DNA of 64,000 nucleotides, taken from Bryobacteraceae bacterium (GTDB taxonomy: Bacteria; Acidobacteriota; Terriglobia; Bryobacterales; Bryobacteraceae). The position numbers and the translations under genes were made by a program. The stretch lies in assembly GCA_026129905.1 (NCBI GenBank), contig JAHCHE010000009.1, positions 124,001 through 188,000 on the forward strand, written 5' to 3'. A model generated the notes under the pieces. The model ran no database searches. It was given only the letters and a program-made list of their open reading frames with translations, and had not been told where the DNA came from. Below, piece after piece: positions 16,543 through 25,142 of this stretch (the stretch's first letter is position 1; the number at the start of each line of letters is the position of its first letter).

Positions 16543-17624
16543 CCTTTCTGCTTGTCCACCACGTTGATGAGCGGAATGCCCATCGCGTAGCGGCGCACGT
16601 TATCGGCGAACAGTTCGATCAGCCGCACCTGCCGGTCGGGGCTCCAGCCGGAGGTGTGCGCGGACATCACGACGTTGGGGCAATCGAAGATCGGGTGCTC
16701 GGACGGAGGCGGCTCCTGCGGGAACACGTCGAGGCCGGCGCCGGCGATCCAGCCCTCCTTCAGCGCCTTGACAAGAGCCATGTCGTCGAACAGCTTGCCG
16801 CGCGAAAGGCCGAGGAAATAGGCGGTCTTTTTCATGCCGCGGAAGACTTCCTCGTCGAACATTCGCTCGGTCTCCCGGGTGTGCGGCGCGGCGGCGACCA
16901 GCACGTCGACGATCGGGACCATCGTTTTGAACCAGCTCGGATCGTGAAGCTCCGCCACGTATTCAGGCTTCGGCAGGGGCTTGGCGTCCGTGGCCACGAT
17001 GCGCATGTCGAACCCGCAATAGGCCCGCCGCGCCACCGCGCTGCCGATGCCGCCCAACCCCACGATTCCCATCGTGCGCCCGACCAGTTCGGTGTGATCG
17101 TCGGATTTCACCGTTCCCATCGGATTCATCCGCCGCTTGTAGAACTGCGGCATGTAATACTTCGAAATTCCGCGCGTCAGGCAGAGCAAAAGGCCCATGC
17201 CGGTTTCGGAAATTCCCGGCGCGAAGGTGCGCGCATAGTTCGTCATTACGACGGGACTATTTCGGAGTTTCTCGTCGTTCAGCAGGAATTCGACCCCCGC
17301 GCCGCCGCTCTGTATCCACTTCAGCTTCGGCGCCAGGTCGAGTTCGGCGCCATTGACGCCCCCATAGACAACCTCGGCTTCCTTGAGCCGGGAGCGAAAC
17401 TCGTTGCGGTCCTTGCAGTGGACGATCTCCACCTTCTTTCCCGGCGCGGCCTGTTCGATCTGGCGGGCTTCGTGAGGCTCGAACTGGTAGGTGGTGACGA
17501 TGCGGATCGTGTCCCCCTGCGCCTTCAGTTGCGAGGTCCCCTCTGCGGCGAATGCGGCCGCGACGGCCGGCGTGGTCCCAGCAGCCGCCATGAATGTTCT
17601 GCGCGATACCGTGTTTTCCGACAT
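16536..17624 (-). CDS. D-2-hydroxyacid dehydrogenase with twin-arginine leader
   Basis: 362 residues. The N-terminus has a Tat-like leader, SRRTFMAAAG then an Ala-rich stretch. The enzyme part has the NAD(P) motif GIVGLGGIGSAVARRA (around residues 180-195) and the catalytic trio: Arg in LSRGKLFDD, Glu in DVFPQEPPP and His in SAHTSGWSPD. It should reduce or oxidise a 2-keto/2-hydroxy acid. A secreted NAD-dependent dehydrogenase would lack a cofactor supply, so the leader may be a genuine oddity or mark an enzyme that carries its cofactor tightly. It is convergent with the molybdenum hydroxylase operon. Confidence 0.85.
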   Translation of the reverse strand: MSENTVSRRTFMAAAGTTPAVAAAFAAEGTSQLKAQGDTIRIVTTYQFEPHEARQIEQAAPGKKVEIVHCKDRNEFRSRLKEAEVVYGGVNGAELDLAPKLKWIQSGGAGVEFLLNDEKLRNSPVVMTNYARTFAPGISETGMGLLLCLTRGISKYYMPQFYKRRMNPMGTVKSDDHTELVGRTMGIVGLGGIGSAVARRAYCGFDMRIVATDAKPLPKPEYVAELHDPSWFKTMVPIVDVLVAAAPHTRETERMFDEEVFRGMKKTAYFLGLSRGKLFDDMALVKALKEGWIAGAGLDVFPQEPPPSEHPIFDCPNVVMSAHTSGWSPDRQVRLIELFADNVRRYAMGIPLINVVDKQKGY

Positions 17625-17640
17625 GGCTCCCGTTGTACCA

Positions 17641-18549
17641 TCACGGCGCGAGCACCTTCAAGCGCTTCGGCAGGATCGTGATCTCCACCGGCAGCGACCC
17701 CAGCGCTTCGCCGTCGACCTCGATGCGGGTGATTTCGGGCGACGTCGCGCGGACGCTCCGCGCTCGGAAGTGGCGGACCTTCGGGTGAGCGAGGATCCGG
17801 CCGTCGTACAAATAGGAGAGGTCCCGCGCCAGAGTCAGGAGCCCCAGGTCTTCGATGACGGTCACCTCCAGAAGCCCATCGTCGAGGACAGCCTCGGGGC
17901 AGACATGCATGCCGCCTCCGTGATAGCGGCCATTGCCCACGGCGACGTTCAGAACCTTGTGACTCAGCGGCGATCCGCCGTCGAGGGCCAGTTCGACGCG
18001 CCTGCCGCGGTAAGCCAGCAGCTTCACCGCCGAGGCGTACAGGAACGCGGCCCGGCCTCCCAAGGGAGTGAGAACGTTGTTGGAATGAGCGGCGACCTCG
18101 CCGCCCATGCCGAAACTCACGAGATTAACGAAATAGCGGCTGCGGGCCCGCCCGTCCGGCGCAAGATAGGCGACCTTGCCGGCGTCGATCTCCAAAGTGC
18201 GGCCGTCCGCGAGCACGTCCATGGCATCCCGCCACTTCCGCGGAATGGCCAGGGTCCGCCGGAGATCGCCGCCCGTGCCGAAAGGGAGAATGCCGATGCG
18301 CGCCTCGCCGCCCGCCTCGAGCATGCCGTTGGCGATCTCGTTGATGGTGCCGTCGCCGCCGATGCCGGCGATGCGTTCGCAGCCGCGCTCGATCAGGCGG
18401 CGGGTCAGCTCGGCGCCGTGCCCCTGGCGCTCGGTGAAGCAGACTTCAAACGAGCCGATGCGCCGGGCCAGCGCCTCGCGCAGCTCGTTCCAGCGCTTGC
18501 CCGCTCTGCCTCCGGCCGAGCGGGGATTCACGATGACTCCTGTTTTCAT
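17641..18549 (-). CDS. diacylglycerol/sphingosine kinase-like lipid kinase (YegS family)
   Basis: 302 residues from the ATG at 18549, which puts KTGVIVNPRSAGGRAG at the N-terminus as in the family. The nucleotide-binding signature IAGIGGDGTINEIANGM is intact, followed by GILPFGTGGDL. The C-terminal beta-sandwich ends with the substrate-side sequence EITRIEVDGEALGSLPVEI. Members phosphorylate diacylglycerol or related lipids at the membrane using ATP. It is read divergently from the ACT-domain gene. Confidence 0.9.
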   Translation of the reverse strand: MKTGVIVNPRSAGGRAGKRWNELREALARRIGSFEVCFTERQGHGAELTRRLIERGCERIAGIGGDGTINEIANGMLEAGGEARIGILPFGTGGDLRRTLAIPRKWRDAMDVLADGRTLEIDAGKVAYLAPDGRARSRYFVNLVSFGMGGEVAAHSNNVLTPLGGRAAFLYASAVKLLAYRGRRVELALDGGSPLSHKVLNVAVGNGRYHGGGMHVCPEAVLDDGLLEVTVIEDLGLLTLARDLSYLYDGRILAHPKVRHFRARSVRATSPEITRIEVDGEALGSLPVEITILPKRLKVLAP

Positions 18550-18741
18550 CGATGGGCGGTCCGGGATGTCCCGTTGCGTGGTCCGGGACAAAGGCGATCA
18601 CAACCAACTTATTGTCGCGCAGACGGATGCAGCGGGCGTTCCGCTACGCGGCTCGCGGCGGGGAAGGAAAGCTCCAGGTTGCGTTACGCCCCTCGGGGAC
18701 GCTACGCTAACTTTAACAATTCCGTTCATTGGAGAGAAAAA

Positions 18742-19155
18742 ATGGCAGACACAATCGTCAAAGTGGATCGTTTTTCCATTGATGTTCCCGATCAGCCGGG
18801 CGAAGGCGCCCGCGTTCTGCAAGCGCTGGCCGGCGCGAAGGTGAACCTGACCGCGATGTGGGGGTACCCGCAGGGCCAGGGCGGCACGGCGCGCATCGAG
18901 CTGGTGACCTCGGACGCCGCCGGATTGAAAGCGGCCGCCAAGGCAGCCAAAATCAAGCTGAACAAAGAGGCGCCCGCGTTCCATATTGTGGGGCGAGACA
19001 AAGTGGGAGCGCTCGCTTCGGTGATGGCTAAGCTCGCCGCCAGCGGCGTCAACGTCCATGCCGTGCAGGCGGCGTCGACCGGTCCGAAGTTCGGCTGCAT
19101 GCTGGAAGTGGCGGCCGGCGACGTCCGAAAAGCCGCCAAAGCGCTCGGCGTTTAG
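18742..19155 (+). CDS. tandem ACT-domain protein
   Basis: 137 residues with two ACT-like halves: RFSIDVPDQPGEGARVLQAL at residues 9-28 and VGRDKVGALASVMAKLAASG in the second half, each the beta-alpha start of an ACT fold. A GGAGAG ribosome site lies 5-6 bases before the ATG. Free-standing ACT proteins bind small ligands, often amino acids, and act as sensors; no enzyme domain is present. The gene is isolated between divergent and convergent neighbours. Confidence 0.8.
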   Translation: MADTIVKVDRFSIDVPDQPGEGARVLQALAGAKVNLTAMWGYPQGQGGTARIELVTSDAAGLKAAAKAAKIKLNKEAPAFHIVGRDKVGALASVMAKLAASGVNVHAVQAASTGPKFGCMLEVAAGDVRKAAKALGV

Positions 19156-19173
19156 CTTCCGATTCCGGCGCGC

Positions 19174-22100
19174 CTATTCCGATCGTAGCGACTCGAGCAG
19201 GCGCAGCCGGACCACAGCCAGCGTCGCCGCCGCCGAAGAAAGCAAGCCCGCCGCGAACACGGGAACCAGCCAGGCCAGAGACGCCGGGGAAACGCTCCCG
19301 CTTCTCGCGACAAACGCGGGCAGAATCGCCACCAGCGCGGCGGCGACGCCGCAGCCGAGTCCCAGGGCCAGGATCGCGCCGTTCTCCGCCAGAACCATTC
19401 GGGCAAGGTGGGAAGTCCGGAATCCGACCGCGCGCAGCAGCGCGAGTTCCCGTCGCCGTTCGAGCACATTGCGCAGGAGCACGGCCGCCAGTCCCAGCGT
19501 GCCCAGCAGCAACCCCAGCGCGCCGAGCGCCTGGAATGTCGAGATATACGTGTTCTCCACGCGGTGGAATTCCTCGAGTCGATCGACGGCCGGAACCGCG
19601 TCGAAGCCGTAATCGGCCAGCGCCTCTTCGGTCCGGCCCGAGACCTCGGCGACGCTGTCGCGCGGCCCCTTCAGCAGAAAAACGCGGTAGCCGGCCTCGT
19701 TGGGGAACAAGCGCTGGAAATTACGTTCGGAGATAATCAGCTCTCGTTGAAACACCGTCTCGCCGAGCACCCCCGCGATGCGGAAGCGCACCGGTTCGGC
19801 GCCTGCGCCGGGCAGCGTGAATTCATCGCCGATTTTTCGGTGGAGAACGTACGTGAGCGAGTTGGCCGCGACGATGGCCGGGGCGGCGCCGTTTTCGTCG
19901 GGCTGCTCGATCAGCGCCCATGCGTCGTCGTCGGCCGCGGCTTGGCGGACGAAGTCCGGCGGCGCTCCGAGCACCCGGGGGTTGCGCGGCTGATAGAGGT
20001 TCAGACAGCTCACGTCGTCTCCCGGCCGCAGGCGGAACGACGCAAACTCCACGCCGTCGAGACCGTCGAGGTTCAGTTCCGCTTTGCCCTCCGAAGTAGC
20101 CGGATTGTGGTAGATGGGCAGAGTGGACTCGGCGATCAGAGGATAGCCGGCGCTCCCGGACCGCGGGTCGTACGGATCGTGGACGGTTCGCTGGCGGAAG
20201 GCGTCCACCGCCACGATGATGAACGTCGCCGAGGCGATCAGCGCGGTACACAGCACGGTCCGTCCCGGCCGGTAGGAGATGCTCCGAAAACCAAGCCCGT
20301 TCACGCTGGAAACGGCGTCGCGGGGCCGCCGCGCCGCCAGCGCGCGCACGAATAGCAGGAGGGCGATCAGCAGCAGGCTCCCGGCGCCGAAGAATCCGGC
20401 CGTTTGAGACAGCAGGCCACGCGCCGCGCCGGCGAGCAGCGCGAGAGCGGCAATGGCGCTAAGCGCGCCAAGGCGCAGCGAGGATCGCGCGGAGGAGACC
20501 CCCTTGGGCGGCGGGGTTGTGACTCCGGCAAGCCGCTCGCGCGGCGTCAGCCGCCGCAGGCTGAACAGCGTACCGGCGACCGAGAGCAGAGCCGCCGCCA
20601 CAACCGCGACCCCGCCGGCGGCGATCGAGCCGAGGTTCACGTGCAGCGTCAACAGGCGCGTGCCTACCGCGTCCACCCACCAAGTACGCAGCCCGTGAAG
20701 AATGAGCCCGGCGAAGCCCAGCGACAGGAGCATCCCAGCCAGGCTGCCGGCCGCCGCCAGAGCCGCTCCCTCTATGGTGAAGATCCGGCGGACCTGCGCC
20801 GGAGAGAAGCCCGCCGCTTCGAGCGCGCCGATTTCGCGAATCCGCTGCTCGATGCCGAGCCGGAAGAAGAGTCCCGCCAGCATCAGCGCGGAAACTACCA
20901 AAAAAAAGCTGAAATAGACGAAATATTCGCCGAAATCGGTTGCGCCGCGGGATGCGGCCAGCGCCTGCTCGCGGACAGGGAGGATAAAGAAACCGGTCTG
21001 AAGCGGGTCGATGCGCCGCCGCAGCGCGGACCGGTACGACTCGAATTCGCCGGCGCCGGCGAAACGCAGGGAAGTGAGGTTGCCGTACCGCGATTCCCAG
21101 AGCCGCTGGCCGGTCTGGAGTTGGATGAAGGCTTTCGGCGTGGCGCGGTAGCGGTCCCAGTAGTCCTCGTCTTGCGGACGAATGCGCCCCAGATCGATGG
21201 GGAAGGGCGGGTCCCAATCGGCCACATTCTCCGAGTCCGTGATGCCCGGAAATTCCGGCGCCAGTTCGCGATCGGCGGCCGGCCCGCTCAGGGGCGCGAT
21301 TCGATCCACCTCAAATTTCGCCGTGCCGGTTGCGAGGCGGCCGTCGGGCTGCCACACGTAGAAGTCGAGTTCGATGGCGTCGCCGGACCGGGCGTCGAGT
21401 TGACGGGCCGTCCAGTCGTTGAGCACGATGCCGGCCTCGTCGCGGGGCGCCAGCGCATCGAGGTCCGTCGCCGTGACGAGCGAGTAGGGGACCTCGCGCT
21501 TGCCGAGGCGGATCGTATTCGCCAGGTACGTGAAGACGCCGCGCGTCTCCAGGCCGAGTTCCTCCGCGGCGGCGCCGGCGGTTGCCGTGACGTTGTCGGC
21601 CAGCAGTCCGGCATCGCTTGCCAGTTGGAATGGCTTCAGTCGGAGACCCAAGTCCTCCAGACGAAAGGCGGACCGCAGCTTCGATTCCGGCGCCTCGGCG
21701 CCGGGCGGCAACAGCAGCGTGTTCACTTTTCCGGGCTGCGCGATTTCCGCTTGCAAGCGCTCCAGCGGGACGAACACAGCCCGCACGCTGCCCTGCCTCG
21801 GCGCGAGCGCGAACTCTCCCAGGTCTACCGGGGCCAGCGCTTCGGCAAACGAGAATCGCAGCACGGCGGCTGCGTTCTCCTTCCGCCCGTGGAGCGACTC
21901 GGCCGGGATCGCGGACGGCTTCTCGATTCGGAGCAGGACTCCCTCGCCCGGCTGAACGCCCAACTCGCTCGCCAGCGATTCGCTGAGCAAGCCTTCGCGG
22001 CCGCGCGGTCCCTTCGGCGGCCGTTGATGAAAGCTCCAGAAGCGCTCGTCGATGCCATAGACCAGCACGCCGGAAGCGCGGCGCCCGCTCGACTGGTGCG

Positions 22101-22365
22101 TCACCAGACCTTCGAGCGCAATCATGGGACACGCGCCTTCGAACGACCGCGAAAGCTCGTCCCGAAAGAACGTACTCGAGCCGATGACCTGGCCTGCGTT
22201 GCCAAGCCGGCGCAGCGCGAGTTCGCGCAGGCTGCCGCGCACGGAGTCGCCGACGAGCAGCGCCCCGGCCAACACGGCGACGGCGACCGCGACGCCCGCG
22301 ACGACCGCGAGATTGGTTCGCCAGTAGTAGGTAAGGCTCCGGCCCACAAGCGTGGAAGCGCGCAC
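19174..22365 (-). CDS. large FtsX-family ABC transporter permease
   Basis: 1063 residues from a GTG at 22365, six bases after the ATPase gene stop. It contains two permease repeats, each with a soluble domain and FtsX membrane core: an N-terminal segment near residues 15-40, a core near 470-630 and a second core near 930-1055, plus extra segments around 640-690. The end VVRLRLLESLRSE is typical. This duplicated layout is that of permeases annotated as lipoprotein or antimicrobial-peptide exporters. With the partner ATPase it would form a complete exporter. The cargo is unknown. Confidence 0.88.
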   Translation of the reverse strand: MRASTLVGRSLTYYWRTNLAVVAGVAVAVAVLAGALLVGDSVRGSLRELALRRLGNAGQVIGSSTFFRDELSRSFEGACPMIALEGLVTHQSSGRRASGVLVYGIDERFWSFHQRPPKGPRGREGLLSESLASELGVQPGEGVLLRIEKPSAIPAESLHGRKENAAAVLRFSFAEALAPVDLGEFALAPRQGSVRAVFVPLERLQAEIAQPGKVNTLLLPPGAEAPESKLRSAFRLEDLGLRLKPFQLASDAGLLADNVTATAGAAAEELGLETRGVFTYLANTIRLGKREVPYSLVTATDLDALAPRDEAGIVLNDWTARQLDARSGDAIELDFYVWQPDGRLATGTAKFEVDRIAPLSGPAADRELAPEFPGITDSENVADWDPPFPIDLGRIRPQDEDYWDRYRATPKAFIQLQTGQRLWESRYGNLTSLRFAGAGEFESYRSALRRRIDPLQTGFFILPVREQALAASRGATDFGEYFVYFSFFLVVSALMLAGLFFRLGIEQRIREIGALEAAGFSPAQVRRIFTIEGAALAAAGSLAGMLLSLGFAGLILHGLRTWWVDAVGTRLLTLHVNLGSIAAGGVAVVAAALLSVAGTLFSLRRLTPRERLAGVTTPPPKGVSSARSSLRLGALSAIAALALLAGAARGLLSQTAGFFGAGSLLLIALLLFVRALAARRPRDAVSSVNGLGFRSISYRPGRTVLCTALIASATFIIVAVDAFRQRTVHDPYDPRSGSAGYPLIAESTLPIYHNPATSEGKAELNLDGLDGVEFASFRLRPGDDVSCLNLYQPRNPRVLGAPPDFVRQAAADDDAWALIEQPDENGAAPAIVAANSLTYVLHRKIGDEFTLPGAGAEPVRFRIAGVLGETVFQRELIISERNFQRLFPNEAGYRVFLLKGPRDSVAEVSGRTEEALADYGFDAVPAVDRLEEFHRVENTYISTFQALGALGLLLGTLGLAAVLLRNVLERRRELALLRAVGFRTSHLARMVLAENGAILALGLGCGVAAALVAILPAFVARSGSVSPASLAWLVPVFAAGLLSSAAATLAVVRLRLLESLRSE

Positions 22366-22371
22366 GCAGCT

Positions 22372-23040
22372 TTACTCCACGCGCTCGATGCGCCGGCCCC
22401 GCAGTTGGAACCGGATCGCAAAGCGCTCAGCCAACCGCGGACTGTGCGTGACGACGAGCAGGATGGTCTGCCGGCGGGCATGAAGGTCAAGGAGAAGTTC
22501 CGCGACGTTGGCGGCGGATTCCTGGTCGAGGTTGCCGGTCGGCTCGTCGCACAGCAGCAGCGACGGCTCGCGAATGAGCGCGCGCGCCAGCGCCACGCGT
22601 TGCTTCTCGCCGCCGGAAAGCTCCGCCGGACGGTGATCCAGGCGCCCGCCAAGTCCTACCTGTTCCAGCAGCGCGAGCGCGCGGTTCCGCCACGCTGAGT
22701 CGCCTTTGGCCACGAGGGTAGGAACCAGCACGTTCTCGAGCACGGAACACTGAGGCAGCAGGCAATGGTCCTGAAACACGAAGCCGGTGTGGCGGTTGCG
22801 GAACAGGGCGAGGTCCTTGCCGTCGAGCGCGTACGGATTGCGGCCGTCCAGCGTCACGGTTCCGGACGTGGGCGGCTCCAGTGCGCCGACGATGTAGAGT
22901 AGGGTACTCTTGCCGCTGCCCGACGGTCCCATGATCGAGGCGGCCTCGCCCCGCCGCAACTCGAGCGAGACGTCCTCGATAACCGTCAGCGGCGTTCGCG
23001 GAGCAGGGTATTCCTTTCTGAGATTGCGGACTTCGAGCAC
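22372..23040 (-). CDS. ABC transporter ATP-binding protein (LolD/MacB-type)
   Basis: 222 residues from a GTG at 23040, the normal length; longer upstream readings run into the neighbouring fossil. Walker A is GPSGSGKSTLL, the Q-loop lies in HTGFVFQDHCLLPQ, the signature is ELSGGEKQRVALARAL, and Walker B plus catalytic Glu is LLLCDEPTGNLD. The subfamily (MacB/LolD/FtsE-like) pairs with FtsX-type permeases, and the next gene is one. It is the first gene of a two-gene operon. Confidence 0.93.
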   Translation of the reverse strand: MLEVRNLRKEYPAPRTPLTVIEDVSLELRRGEAASIMGPSGSGKSTLLYIVGALEPPTSGTVTLDGRNPYALDGKDLALFRNRHTGFVFQDHCLLPQCSVLENVLVPTLVAKGDSAWRNRALALLEQVGLGGRLDHRPAELSGGEKQRVALARALIREPSLLLCDEPTGNLDQESAANVAELLLDLHARRQTILLVVTHSPRLAERFAIRFQLRGRRIERVE

Positions 23041-23093
23041 CCCGGCGACCTTCAGGCTAGCACACCGCCGGGGGCTGTCCGGAGAGTGTTGGG

Positions 23094-23706
23094 TGAGACT
23101 GGGTGCGGATGGACGACCGGGAACTCTCGCGGTTGTGCTGGTCCATCCGGCGGACGCTCCCCCGGTCCGGTACAAGGGTCGAGTCTGGATCCGAACCGGC
23201 CCGCGGCGCGACGTTGCCACGGCCGAGGAGGAGAGGCGGTTGAGCGAATAGCGGCGGGCTTGCGATTTGCCTTTCGATTTGCGGCCGTTTCCATCGGCGA
23301 GCCTCGGCGATCTGGACCTGGACCTGTTCCGCAGAGTTTATCTGCCTTCCACCCTGCCGCCCGAGATCCCTGGAACAGAATCAGCGCAGCGACGAACAGC
23401 AACTGGCGGCGATGCGGTTCGCGAGCCTCGATCCAGCGGCCGCGCCGACTAGGCTTGGCTTGCTTGAAATCGGAAAGGATCCGTTGGGTAACCGACTACC
23501 GAAACCCGCACTTGGCGGAGGCGATGAGAAACCTGGGGTACGTGCAGCGATTCGGCGTCGGAATCCCGATTGCGCGGGAGGAAGTGCGGAGGAACGGCAA
23601 TCCGCCTCCAGTGTTTCGTGTGGAAGACACGCACGTTGTGGTGACGGTGCGAAGGCGTCCATCGATCGCCCAAGGACGATTTTGGGCAGAATCCAACCGT
23701 TGTTGA
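23094..23706 (+). pseudogene. Schlafen/AlbA_2-type ATP-binding protein remnant
   Basis: Fragments of one protein appear in different frames in the right order. LGADGRPGTLAVVLVHPADA with PPVRYKGRVWIRTGPRR is the AlbA_2 nucleic-acid-associated domain. DLPFDLRPFPSASLGDLDLD and DEQQLAAMRFASLDP follow in shifted frames. Then YRNPHLAEAMRNLGYVQRFG with VGIPIAREEVRRNGNPPP comes from the C-terminal ATPase domain. At least two frameshifts and an internal deletion around 23480 separate these pieces. The intact family has about 450-500 residues and is often found in mobile or defence-linked regions. This copy cannot be functional. Confidence 0.7.
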
Positions 23707-24310
23707 AAGGTACGGGAGACATAAACGACCCACACCTCGAGGCGATCGACGACAGCCTGAGTCTTGTGCCCGGCGATCTCGGCCTTTCGGGGTTTGAGGA
23801 TGAGCTGTCTTCTCAGTGGGGCGCCTGTCTGGACGGGAAAGAACGCGCCTTTCGAGTGATCTCGGCGTTCTGGCAAATAATGCCGCGGGCCGCGAAACCG
23901 CACGAGGCCGATCTTGTTCTGGTGGACCTCGGACCAAATCTCGGCGCCATTATCCGAGCCGGCCTGATCGCATCGACGTGCGTCGTGATCCCGTTTGTCG
24001 CCGGACCTGTTCTCGTTGCAGGGGCTTCGCAACCTGGGCCCAACCTTCCGGCGCTGGCGGGAAGAATGGGATGAGAGGCTGGCGAGGAAACCCGCAGCCG
24101 ACCTAGACCTGCCCCCTGTCGCGATGCGGCCGATTGGATACGTGGTGCTGCAACATTCAGTTCGCCTGGATCGGCCCGTGAAGAGCTACGACAAATGGAT
24201 GAACCGGATCCTGGGGGAGTATCGCAGCCGCGTGCTGGATGAAACCGTCGCAGCGGGCGTGACGGTTCGCGACGACGAGGATAACCTGGCGCTGCTGAAG
24301 CACTATCCAC
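23640..24310 (+). pseudogene. ParA/MinD-like ATPase remnant (Walker A lost, frameshifted)
   Basis: One frame reads RTILGRIQPLLKGTGD, then VPGDLGLSGFEDELSSQW and HEADLVLVDLGPNLGAI, the switch region of a ParA-type ATPase. Near 23998 it shifts by one base into PDLFSLQGLRNLGPTFRRW and IGYVVLQHSVRLDRPVKSYD, stopping after LALLKHY. The N-terminal part with the P-loop is missing, replaced by the Schlafen-like fossil. The C-terminus is cut off where the transposase remnant begins. Intact relatives are about 350-400 residues and are often called AAA or ParA family proteins of unknown role. Confidence 0.7.
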
Positions 24311-25034
24311 CGGATCTTCCCCCGCCAGGGGAGGAAGTTTTTCGCTCTAACTGATTTCTTTTGATTCGGATGCGGCGAAGCGAGCGGCGTCTGGCCTCTG
24401 GCTGCATCACCTGCCGCGCGGGCAGGGCAACACCGAGTGCCGCCAGGATCTCCTGCTGCCGCCGGCGCTCCATCTCCCGGCTGATTGTAAGCGCTAACAT
24501 GCAGCAGAAGACGTGGCCTCGCGTCCGGCTCTCCTTCCGCACCCAGACGGGGCGCACTTCCAGAAGTCCGGTCTTCATCGACCGTAAGTCGCGCTCTACT
24601 TTTTGCAGACTCACATAATGGTCGCGCACCGAGCGCACCGCCGACAGACGCGAGCCCTGATGGGCGATGCGGGCCAGGACGAGGAAGAGAGCGAACTTGG
24701 CCAAACGCGCCCTGCCCAGGGCCGCGGTGAGGCCGACGGAATCGGCTAATTGCTTGAGCACGAACAACAGACCAAAGAGAAGCCCGATGGTAGGATCGGG
24801 GCAGACCAGGTGATCGAACTCGCCACGGAGGGCGTGGCGGAGGGCTTCGACGCGGTCAGGGTTCCAGTGGGAGAGGTTGGCGAGAGTCCGTTTTTGAACC
24901 CCATCTTTGGCGGAAGATCCGTCAGAAGCGATTGAGACTGGACCCATGTGCAGGCAGCCTAAGGCCGAGTTCTTAGACAAAGATTCGCTGGGGCTGCCGG
25001 TGATGGCGGCAAGGGCGCGCATTTGGCGCATCAC
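24303..25034 (-). pseudogene. IS4/IS1634-type transposase remnant with internal deletion
   Basis: An open frame of about 243 residues joins an N-terminal piece (VQKRTLANLSHW, VEALRHALRGEF, ALGRARLAKFALFLVLARI) directly to a C-terminal piece (HYVSLQKVERDLRSMKTGLL, VRPVWVRKESRTRGHVFCCM). In IS1634-type transposases these blocks lie several hundred residues apart with the catalytic DDE domain between them. The core is gone, so it cannot transpose by itself. Its right boundary coincides with the cut end of the ParA-like fossil, suggesting it inserted there. I could not define terminal inverted repeats. Confidence 0.7.
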
Positions 25035-25142
25035 CGCCTCGATGGCTTGGCTGCGAAAGCGGCAGGGGCTATTGCGGCGGCGGGCGACAATCCGCAGATC
25101 GAAGTCGAGCGCTTCCGAGGGCCGTTTTGCCCGATGCGCCTC

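Noticed and set aside
20404-22698. Open frame of about 760 codons on the plus strand
   Set aside because: It is antisense to the ABC permease and ATPase genes, with no recognisable domain, and composition typical of shadow frames.
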